Source: Chloroflexota bacterium
GTDB lineage: Bacteria > Chloroflexota > Limnocylindria > Limnocylindrales > Limnocylindraceae
DNA length: 6,797 bases
Direction: 5' to 3'
Assembly: GCA_016463555.1 (NCBI GenBank)
Contig: JAEMRB010000057.1
Span: forward strand, 1-6,797
In this document: one piece after another, positions 1-4,875 of the stretch
Layout: each line of letters starts with the position of its first letter
Position numbering within the stretch: position 1 is the stretch's first letter
Notes under the pieces: generated by a model
Database searches by the model: none
The model's input: the letters and a program-made list of their open reading frames with translations, nothing else
What the model was told of the DNA's origin: nothing
Translations under genes and position numbers: made by a program

Positions 1-11
1 GCCATGTGGTG

Positions 12-905
12 CTACGAGCTAACCATCGCGCGGATGGCCACGACGAAAACACCGAAGAAGACGATGATGCCAAACGCAAACATCAACATGGCAACGATTG
101 GCGCGAACACGAGCGGCGTTGACGCCGACTGCCCCCAGTTCTGCAGGCCATAGATCGTTAAGCCCATCATGACCACTATCCCGAGAATGGCGACAAACAG
201 ATCGAACGGCCCACTAGGCACACGGCGATAGGACGTTTTGACACCCTTAGAGCCGAAGGCACGCGACTCAAGGCTGATCGCAAGTTGCTGCACTCGCTCA
301 ACTGCGCCAGCCGCAACTGGCACGAACGAAGGAATAATGGATCCGAAGCCTGTTCCCTTCATTCCGCGCGAACGTTGTGCCGCAAGCACCAGCTGCACCT
401 CGCGCTGCAGAACCGGTACGAGCTGCAGCGTCATTGAGATCATGAAGTTGATGAGATATGGAACCTTCATGCGCGCCAGAGAGGCAAAGAGATCTGATGG
501 GTGCGTTGAAAGAATAAGCGCAAAAGCAAGAACTTGGAATGAGGCGACGCGCAGCATGAGCGAGAGCGCATGCGAGAGCCCTTCGCCGTAGATCTTAAGC
601 GGGCCAAAGAACAGTTCTTGCGTGCACGTTGAGCCACAGAGTACCGGCGATAAGCCTTGGATCACGATGATGGAGGCGGTGATCGGCGTGAATAGGACCA
701 TTACGGTGAGGAGTGGCTTGATGGTCTTCGAACTCACCGAAACCGCCAAGCCGAAAAGTAGCAGCCCAAAGAGTGGTAACGGCTGATACGTTGTGAAGCA
801 GAAGATGCCCGCAGGGATCAACCATGCGAATTTTGCTACTGGATCAAGGCGGTGCATCCACGAAGTTCCACGCACATGGCTCACTGAGACGCTCGGTCCG
901 TACAT
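12..905 (-). CDS. ecfT: ECF transporter transmembrane (T) component, EcfT family
   Basis: EcfT is the membrane scaffold that couples ATP hydrolysis by the two A subunits to movement of the S component. The 297-residue product starts with the family-typical block SWMHRLDPVAKF (15-26). Hydrophobic segments follow at about 26-58, 64-84 and 114-132. The cytoplasmic coupling region (about 165-220) carries both Arg-Gly-type motifs that dock in the ATPase grooves: QRSRG (177-181) and ESRAFG (213-218). Further hydrophobic stretches lie at 234-254 and 264-293. The last of these looks like an added C-terminal helix, and the protein is longer than the roughly 265 residues usual for the family. The ATG overlaps the TGA of A2 by one base (TGATG), with AAGGGAG 7 bases upstream, so the start is well supported. 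The stop is TAG at 14-12. It is the last complete gene of the minus-strand operon. Substrate specificity comes from the S component, not from this protein. Confidence 0.93.
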   Translation of the reverse strand: MYGPSVSVSHVRGTSWMHRLDPVAKFAWLIPAGIFCFTTYQPLPLFGLLLFGLAVSVSSKTIKPLLTVMVLFTPITASIIVIQGLSPVLCGSTCTQELFFGPLKIYGEGLSHALSLMLRVASFQVLAFALILSTHPSDLFASLARMKVPYLINFMISMTLQLVPVLQREVQLVLAAQRSRGMKGTGFGSIIPSFVPVAAGAVERVQQLAISLESRAFGSKGVKTSYRRVPSGPFDLFVAILGIVVMMGLTIYGLQNWGQSASTPLVFAPIVAMLMFAFGIIVFFGVFVVAIRAMVSS

Positions 906-1735
906 CAGGCGGCTCCCTTCTTGCCGAGCTCTTTGGCGAGCTCATCAACACTCAGCGCGACAGGCTTCCCCTTGCGACTCTTGAGTTGCAACGAGATCTG
1001 CGTGATCTGTGGCGGCACAATGTGGGTGCGGGTCATGACTTCGGTATCCCCGAATACCTCACGCGCGGTGCCGTCGGCAATGATCTTGGCGTTCCACATC
1101 ACGATCATGCGCTCACTCACATCAGCTAGGAGCGGCATGTCGTGAGAGACGCAGACTACGGTTGAGCCCTGCTTAGTCAACCGGCGAATCAGATCATTGA
1201 TCACCTTCGTGGTCTGATGGTCTTGGCCGGTGGTGGGCTCGTCGAGCACGAATACCTTCGGGCCCATCGTAAAGACCGAGGCGATCCCAACCAACTTGCG
1301 CAGCGGGAAGCTCAGGCGGTACGGGTGCATCTCGGCGTACTGCTTAATGTCGAAGAAGACGAGCGCCTCATCAACCCGACGCGCCACCTCATCGGGCGGC
1401 AGCCCCAGATTTGTTGGACCGAAGGCTAGTTCGGCGCGAACGTTCGTGGCGAAGAGCTGGTGATTCGGATTCTGGAAGACATAACCGACGGTCGAGGACA
1501 TCTGCTGCACGGTATTTTTCGCCGTCTCCTTACCGTCAACCACAATGCTCCCCGAAATCGGCTTAAGTAGCCCGTTGAGCAACTTGGTTAGCGTGGTCTT
1601 TCCAGAGCCATTCTGGCCCACGATGCCGACCGACTGCCCCTCGGGAATCTCCAGGCTGACGCCATCAAGTGCGAGCACAGCGCCGTTTGCATACACGTAG
1701 CGCGCGTCGGTCACCTTGATCATTGGGCTGCTCAT
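905..1735 (-). CDS. ecfA2: ECF transporter ATP-binding protein, second A subunit (degenerate ABC signature)
   Basis: This is one of two ABC-type ATPases that power the ECF transporter. With start ATG at 1735 it has 276 residues. Walker A is GQNGSGKTT (40-48), the Q-loop is VFQNPNHQ (87-94 region), Walker B is VFVLDEP (161-167) with Glu166, the D-loop is GQD, and the switch histidine lies in VSHD (His198). The ABC signature reads LSFPLRK (141-147) instead of LSGGQ, which is a marked departure. The start at 1735 is preferred over the ATG at 1753 because GGAGG (1747-1743) sits 7 bases upstream of it, and because it overlaps the A1 stop as ATGA, a classic coupled arrangement. A C-terminal tail of about 50 residues follows the ATPase core, as is common in EcfA proteins. 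It pairs with the A1 product; the A1/A2 labels follow gene order only. Confidence 0.93.
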   Translation of the reverse strand: MSSPMIKVTDARYVYANGAVLALDGVSLEIPEGQSVGIVGQNGSGKTTLTKLLNGLLKPISGSIVVDGKETAKNTVQQMSSTVGYVFQNPNHQLFATNVRAELAFGPTNLGLPPDEVARRVDEALVFFDIKQYAEMHPYRLSFPLRKLVGIASVFTMGPKVFVLDEPTTGQDHQTTKVINDLIRRLTKQGSTVVCVSHDMPLLADVSERMIVMWNAKIIADGTAREVFGDTEVMTRTHIVPPQITQISLQLKSRKGKPVALSVDELAKELGKKGAA

Positions 1736-2577
1736 CCGCGGGCCTCCAGCCATTTGATTGCCTCGCCGGTCGTGACCGGCAGATCCTTTGCGCCAGACTT
1801 TGAGAGGGCGATTGCCAGGTCGGTCGCCTGCGGCACGCGAATGCCGATCTTGGCAAGCTCATCACCACGCGAGAACACTTCGGTTGGCGTGCCGATCATG
1901 AGGATTTTCCCTTCATGAAGCACCACGATGCGATCGGCATAGGCGGCCAAGACTTCAGATTCGTGCTCCGCAACGATGACGGTAAGACCCTCTTCGCGGT
2001 TCAACTTACGTGCGAGTTCAAAAACCTCCTCTTTCCCGATTGGGTCAAGGTTGGAGGTTGGCTCGTCCATAAAGAGGATCTTGGGGTGCATCGCAAGCAC
2101 CGAAGCAATTGCAAGGCGCTGCTGCTGCCCACCCGAAAGCCCCATTGGCGAGCGCTCTTCAAAGCCCGCAAGGCCGACGGTAGTGAGCGCAGCGCTTACT
2201 CGTGGTGGCATCTCCTCGTTCGGCACACCAAGGTTTTCAAGCCCAAGCGCAACCTCTTCGGCTGCGCTGACCTGGCTCATCTGAAATTCAGGATTATCGA
2301 AGACGATGCCAACAGTACGTGCCATTTCACGGACCGGTGTAGTTGAGGTGTCGAGTCCTTCAATAGTGACCTGCCCCTCATAGATGCCCATCGTGCTCTG
2401 GGGAACAATGCCGTTAATAGATAGGCCGAGGGTGGTTTTTCCGGCGCCGTTCAGGCCCATGATGCCGAGATACTCGCCGCGCGTAATCTCTAGATTGATG
2501 TTACTGAGCGCCGGTCGTTCACCGCTTGAATAGGTGAAGCTCAGGTTCTCAATCTTTACGACGACATCTCCAGGCAA
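1732..2577 (-). CDS. ecfA1: ECF transporter ATP-binding protein, first A subunit
   Basis: This is the partner ABC ATPase of the ECF module. From a TTG start at 2577 it has 281 residues. Walker A is GLNGAGKTT (41-49), the signature is a full LSGGQQQR (147-154), Walker B is ILFMDEP (167-173) with Glu172, and the switch histidine is in AEH (His205). The Q-loop reads VFDNPEFQ (92-99), with Asp94 where most EcfA proteins have Gln. TTG is chosen because GAGGGAGG (2590-2583) ends 5 bases before it. An in-frame ATG at 2604 would add nine residues, but it has no ribosome site and would place the strong Shine-Dalgarno inside the coding region. The gene follows a 14-bp hairpin and the small membrane gene, and its stop overlaps the A2 start (ATGA). 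Annotation pipelines may report 1732-2604. Confidence 0.92.
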   Translation of the reverse strand: MPGDVVVKIENLSFTYSSGERPALSNINLEITRGEYLGIMGLNGAGKTTLGLSINGIVPQSTMGIYEGQVTIEGLDTSTTPVREMARTVGIVFDNPEFQMSQVSAAEEVALGLENLGVPNEEMPPRVSAALTTVGLAGFEERSPMGLSGGQQQRLAIASVLAMHPKILFMDEPTSNLDPIGKEEVFELARKLNREEGLTVIVAEHESEVLAAYADRIVVLHEGKILMIGTPTEVFSRGDELAKIGIRVPQATDLAIALSKSGAKDLPVTTGEAIKWLEARG

Positions 2578-2582
2578 TGGAT

Positions 2583-2590
2583 CCTCCCTC
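2583..2590 (-). promoter_or_regulatory. Strong Shine-Dalgarno fixing a TTG start for the first ATPase
   Basis: The minus strand reads GAGGGAGG, then ATCCA, then TTG at 2577. The 5-base spacing is good for initiation, whereas the upstream ATG at 2604 is preceded by CAGCCCCTACG with no purine-rich site. This is direct sequence evidence for a non-ATG start. Confidence 0.75.
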
Positions 2591-2628
2591 TCTGATCTGC
2601 CCATCGTAGGGGCTGGTAGTCAAGAGAA

Positions 2629-2662
2629 CCGCCCGATCGCACTATGCGGTGCGACCGGGCGG
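2629..2662 (-). terminator. 14-bp hairpin with weak U-tract inside the ECF operon (attenuator or processing stem)
   Basis: The arms 2629-2642 and 2649-2662 are complementary over 14 positions around a 6-base loop. The only non-Watson-Crick position is A·C if read on the plus strand but G·U on the minus strand, so the stem is better in the direction of ECF transcription. Downstream on the minus strand comes TTCTCTTGAC, a poor U-tract. It lies between the stop of the small membrane gene and the first ATPase. A partial terminator or an mRNA-stabilising stem that makes S-component message more abundant than A-A-T message would fit. Full termination seems unlikely because the A-A-T genes show no clear promoter of their own. 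Confidence 0.55.
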
Positions 2663-2668
2663 CTGTCA

Positions 2669-2680
2669 CGCATCGATGCG
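2669..2680. repeat. 12-bp perfect palindrome CGCATCGATGCG
   Basis: The 12-base sequence is its own reverse complement. It lies between the stop of the small membrane gene and the operon hairpin. It could be a minor extra stem or a protein site. It may also be chance, and no second copy was noticed in the window. Confidence 0.3.
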
Positions 2681-2695
2681 CGACGGTGCGTTAAC

Positions 2696-2914
2696 TCAGT
2701 CTTTCGCGCGAATGACTGCCACGCCCGCGCCGAGCGTGAAGAGACCCGCCAGCACATTCATTGCTGCCAGCGTTGGAAATGCCTGATCGGGAGCGTCAAT
2801 CTTGATGCTTCCGACTGCGAACGGAAGCACAAGAATGAACACGCCCATTGCGAGAACGCCAACCGCTGCGGCCTCTCGAGGCCCGACGGTTGCGCCACCT
2901 GAATCCTTAGCCAT
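2696..2914 (-). CDS. Small two-helix membrane protein within the ECF operon (unknown function)
   Basis: A 72-residue protein with a short polar N-terminus (1-13) and two hydrophobic segments at about 14-36 and 48-68, joined by a short loop containing KIDAPDQ. It ends in the charged tail RAKD, so it looks like a helical hairpin. No family is recognised. AAGGAGG lies 7 bases before the ATG and overlaps the stop of the S gene, so the two are tightly coupled. Its place between the S and A genes suggests an accessory subunit of this transporter, for example one that stabilises the S component or adjusts coupling. Small membrane partners are known in some group I ECF systems (CbiN in cobalt and NikN-type proteins in nickel transport), but no sequence resemblance to these is claimed. 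The coding call rests on the ribosome site, the spacing and the protein-like composition. Confidence 0.75.
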   Translation of the reverse strand: MAKDSGGATVGPREAAAVGVLAMGVFILVLPFAVGSIKIDAPDQAFPTLAAMNVLAGLFTLGAGVAVIRAKD

Positions 2915-2925
2915 GGTGATCCTCC

Positions 2926-3618
2926 TTAAGCTGCAGCGCCGGCTTGCTGAATTGCGATCAGCAAGAAGGCGATACCAACGGCAAGACCGATGAAGACGTA
3001 CTTGAGCACGCCTGTCTGGTCAGTCTTCGGGAGGCCAACGCCAGCGGTGAGGCCGGACGGAAGCGCCTGAAGAATTGCCAAGCCAACGAACGTTGCGATG
3101 AGCTTGTCCGCGAACGAGCCTGGAAGGCCGCCGAGGAACGAAGCCTGAAGGGTGCCCAAGCCGGCAGCGCTAATGGCTGCGACGAGCGCATCCGACGAGT
3201 GCCCGGTGGCACCACCGAAGACGAACGTAATGATTGGAGCGGCCATCGCCTGAACGGCAATTCCGCAAATTGCACCGACGACGATTAGGCCGGGGAGCGA
3301 CTTGCCGAGACCGAAGCTGCGAATGCCGTAGCCCCAAACGAGGGCGCCAACGACGTTGCAGAGGGCGAATGGAATGCCGACGGGTCCGTTAACCAACGAA
3401 CCAGCGGTATTCGTGATGATTCCGGTGAGGGCGCCCCACCATGGTCCGAGCGCGACGCTCACGACCATGGTCCCGATCATGTCGAGGAAGATCGGCACCT
3501 TCACGATTCCAATGATGAATCCGCCAACAATGTTGAGGGCCGCCATTACTGGCACAAGGACCGCAACATACGAGAGCGGGATTCGCTGGGCGGCGCGTGC
3601 CGCTGCTGCTCCTGACAT
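2926..3618 (-). CDS. ECF transporter substrate-binding (S) component, putative queuosine/queuine-type substrate
   Basis: A 230-residue integral membrane protein with hydrophobic segments at about 15-37, 42-58, 60-77, 83-98, 108-135, 165-187 and 206-225. The block PIFLDMIGTMVV followed by ALGPWWGALTGIITN (about 42-70) is characteristic of a branch of ECF S components. The early ALNIVGG (28-34) fits the small-residue motif of helix 1 that contacts EcfT, and DKLIATFVGLAILQ (171-184) matches the usual last core helix. A seventh helix at the C-terminus is extra to the six-helix core. The ATG at 3618 has GGGAGG 7 bases upstream; an upstream in-frame ATG (3777) would run through the promoter and leader and is rejected. 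The substrate is inferred only from the divergent Qng1 homologue and the nearby nucleoside hydrolase. The protein does not look to me like QueT. Alternatives are another nucleoside or a vitamin precursor. Confidence 0.85.
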   Translation of the reverse strand: MSGAAAARAAQRIPLSYVAVLVPVMAALNIVGGFIIGIVKVPIFLDMIGTMVVSVALGPWWGALTGIITNTAGSLVNGPVGIPFALCNVVGALVWGYGIRSFGLGKSLPGLIVVGAICGIAVQAMAAPIITFVFGGATGHSSDALVAAISAAGLGTLQASFLGGLPGSFADKLIATFVGLAILQALPSGLTAGVGLPKTDQTGVLKYVFIGLAVGIAFLLIAIQQAGAAA

Positions 3619-3723
3619 CTCTGTTCCTCCCTTTCGTCGGTCCCCACTGAGAGAGCCGACCTGTTTCGCCTTGGGTGACAACGCCACCCTCGGCCTTACA
3701 ACCAAACGGCAACCCGCCGTTGG
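3619..3723 (-). ncRNA. Structured 5' leader of the ECF operon, candidate riboswitch or other cis-regulatory RNA
   Basis: Read on the minus strand, three hairpins occur in a row between the promoter and the S gene. P1 (3723-3702) is CCAACGGC, loop GGGTT, GCCGTTTGG, eight pairs with one bulge. P2 (3694-3668) has outer GCC/GGC, an internal loop GA/AA and inner GGGTG/CACCC around a 7-base loop. P3 (3660-3636) is GTCGG/CCGAC around a 15-base loop beginning CTCTCTC. That loop can pair with GGGAG of the Shine-Dalgarno (3631-3627), giving a pseudoknot that would hide the ribosome site. It was compared by eye with TPP, glycine, purine, FMN, cobalamin, THF and preQ1-I consensus features and did not match. 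It is a structural candidate only; no ligand is known. Confidence 0.5.
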
Positions 3724-3727
3724 GCGG

Positions 3728-3755
3728 AGGTTATGCTCCCTTAACCTTCTGTCAA
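3728..3755 (-). promoter_or_regulatory. Probable sigma70-type promoter of the ECF operon
   Basis: On the minus strand, TTGACA (3755-3750, perfect -35) is followed after 16 bases by TAACCT (3733-3728), which keeps the important T, A and final T of a -10 box. Transcription would start near 3721-3724, at the first base of leader hairpin P1, leaving an untranslated leader of about 105 nt. The -35 is strong and the -10 weak. Confidence 0.55.
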
Positions 3756-3758
3756 GCC

Positions 3759-3780
3759 CCTGATGCGTCAGGCGCACCAG
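3759..3780. promoter_or_regulatory. Overlapping inverted repeats next to the divergent promoters, possible operator
   Basis: CCTGA-N4-TCAGG (3759-3772) is a perfect inverted repeat. An overlapping one, CTGATGCG (3760-3767) and CGCACCAG (3773-3780), pairs in eight positions with one mismatch. The pair lies a few bases upstream of the TTGACA of the ECF promoter, on the side of the Qng1 gene, where a repressor or activator could touch both directions. No regulator gene is in the window, so this is only a candidate site. Confidence 0.35.
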
Positions 3781-3835
3781 CCCCTAGGGCCGGTGTGAGG
3801 TGGCTTCGGGGTATGGTCTCCCCCTACGGGATCAC

Positions 3836-3860
3836 GGGCCAAGGGCCCATAACGAGGAGG
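3836..3860 (+). promoter_or_regulatory. Short hairpin and Shine-Dalgarno of the Qng1 gene
   Basis: A GC-only hairpin GGGCC-AAG-GGCCC (3836-3848) precedes AGGAGG (3855-3860), which stands 5 bases before GTG at 3866. The ribosome site decides the GTG start over the upstream in-frame ATG at 3800. A weak -10-like TATGGT occurs at 3812-3817 without a convincing -35, so the promoter for this gene remains uncertain. Confidence 0.6.
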
Positions 3861-3865
3861 CATCC

Positions 3866-4873
3866 GTGCGTGGGAAGTGGTGGTCGAACCCGATTCTGAG
3901 CTCCCTCACCCCGGTGATTGAGGGCTCTGGGTTTGTTACAACGAACGAGGGGGAGGTCCGGCGGGTGGCCACGTGGATGGCCGCCGAGGAGTTCCCCGAC
4001 TTCCGCTCCACCGCCCCAGCGGCGAAGGGCCCTTTCGACATTGGCCCCGACCCCGACAAGAACATCGACCTCACGATGCTCATCACCATCCTGAACTTCG
4101 CCTTTACCGACTTCGCCACCTCTAAGAAGTTCGAGGTCACCTATAACGGGGTCCGCTACTCCGACAGCGAGGCGATGTTCGCCTGCCTGCATAAGGCGAT
4201 CCTGGCGGGGCAGCCGATCCTCACCGGCCAGTGGGCTGCAGGGGTCACTCGCCGCGACCTTGAGGAGCTCTTCCGTGGCGACAACGAGATGCCGATGCTC
4301 GATGAGCGAGTCGTGGCACTCAATACGGTTGGCGCCGCCCTCACCGAGAGGTACGACGGCAAGTGGCACCGCTGGGTCGCCTCCTGTGCACCCGCCCTCT
4401 ATTCGGGTGGCGACGGACTGCTCGAACGACTCGTTACCGAGTTCCCACGCTTTGATGATGTGAGCGACTGGAAGGGGCACAAGATCCAGATTCAGAAGCT
4501 GTCGCAGCTCGGGCTCTGGGGACTCCATCGCGGACTCGCTCCACTCGGTCGCACCGTGTTGAAGGATCCAGAGATGTGCACGGCGTTTGCCGACTACATC
4601 GTGCCAGTCGCAATGCGCACCATGGGGATCTTTGAGTACGAGGCGTCGCTCGAGAAGCGCATCATGGCTGGCGAGATGATCCCGCGCGATTCACTTGAAG
4701 AGATTGAGATTCGCGCGCACAGCATCTATGCAACGGCGCTTCTCACCGACGAGGTCAACGCTCGGCGACCAGCAGATAAGCAGCTGCTGATTCCAGAGGT
4801 CGACTACCGACTCTGGAAGACCTATCACGCGACGCACTATCCGCACCATCTAACGCGCACGATCATGTATTAG
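3866..4873 (+). CDS. qng1: Queuosine-5'-phosphate N-glycosylase/hydrolase homologue (Qng1, DUF2419 queuosine salvage protein)
   Basis: Family members cleave queuosine-5'-monophosphate to release the base queuine, which tRNA-guanine transglycosylase then inserts at position 34 of GUN-anticodon tRNAs. The 335-residue product has the family length and recognisable blocks in order: FPDFR (43-47), NFAFTDFA (77-84), then KFEVTYNG and YSDSEAMFACLHKA (88-111). Next come FPRFDDVSDWKG (193-204), KLSQ (211-214), FADYIVPVAMRTMG (241-254), GEMIPRDSLEEIEIRAHSIY (269-288) and a C-terminal WKTYHATHYPHH...RTIMY. These align by eye with human C9orf64/QNG1. Lys211 and Asp243, 32 residues apart, sit where I recall the active-site Lys and Asp of the Sphaerobacter enzyme; this is from memory. 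The GTG start is set by AGGAGG 5 bases upstream. It is transcribed divergently from the ECF operon, with the MFS gene 2 bases downstream. Ala and Pro codons shift from GCC/CCC to GCG/GCA/CCA along the gene. Confidence 0.88.
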   Translation: MRGKWWSNPILSSLTPVIEGSGFVTTNEGEVRRVATWMAAEEFPDFRSTAPAAKGPFDIGPDPDKNIDLTMLITILNFAFTDFATSKKFEVTYNGVRYSDSEAMFACLHKAILAGQPILTGQWAAGVTRRDLEELFRGDNEMPMLDERVVALNTVGAALTERYDGKWHRWVASCAPALYSGGDGLLERLVTEFPRFDDVSDWKGHKIQIQKLSQLGLWGLHRGLAPLGRTVLKDPEMCTAFADYIVPVAMRTMGIFEYEASLEKRIMAGEMIPRDSLEEIEIRAHSIYATALLTDEVNARRPADKQLLIPEVDYRLWKTYHATHYPHHLTRTIMY

Positions 4874-4875
4874 CC

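Noticed and set aside
1..11. ATG at 5-3 on the minus strand as the start of a gene downstream of EcfT
   Set aside because: Only the first few bases lie in the window and no ribosome site is visible, so a gene cannot be supported.
1915..2346. 143-codon plus-strand open frame opposite the first ATPase
   Set aside because: The minus strand carries intact Walker A, LSGGQ, Walker B and H-loop motifs here, so the plus-strand frame is a shadow.
2596..2621. Possible separate promoter (TTGACT) for the A-A-T genes just after the operon hairpin
   Set aside because: About 17 bases downstream of TTGACT there is only GCAGAT/CAGATC, not a believable -10 box.
3646..3655. Plus-strand ACTGAGAGAG resembling the TPP-riboswitch CTGAGA, or minus-strand CTCTCTCAG resembling the end of a glycine riboswitch
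   Set aside because: The TPP partner blocks are absent and it lies on the wrong strand for the S gene. For glycine, the required upstream GGAGAG strand and paired core are missing.
3619..3777. In-frame extension of the S component upstream to an ATG at 3777
   Set aside because: It would run through the promoter and the hairpins, its added 53 residues are Arg-rich and unlike an S component, and the ATG at 3618 has an ideal ribosome site.
3824..4528. 234-codon open frame on the minus strand opposite the Qng1 gene
   Set aside because: The plus-strand frame encodes a recognisable conserved family over its full length, and the antisense product has no recognisable features.
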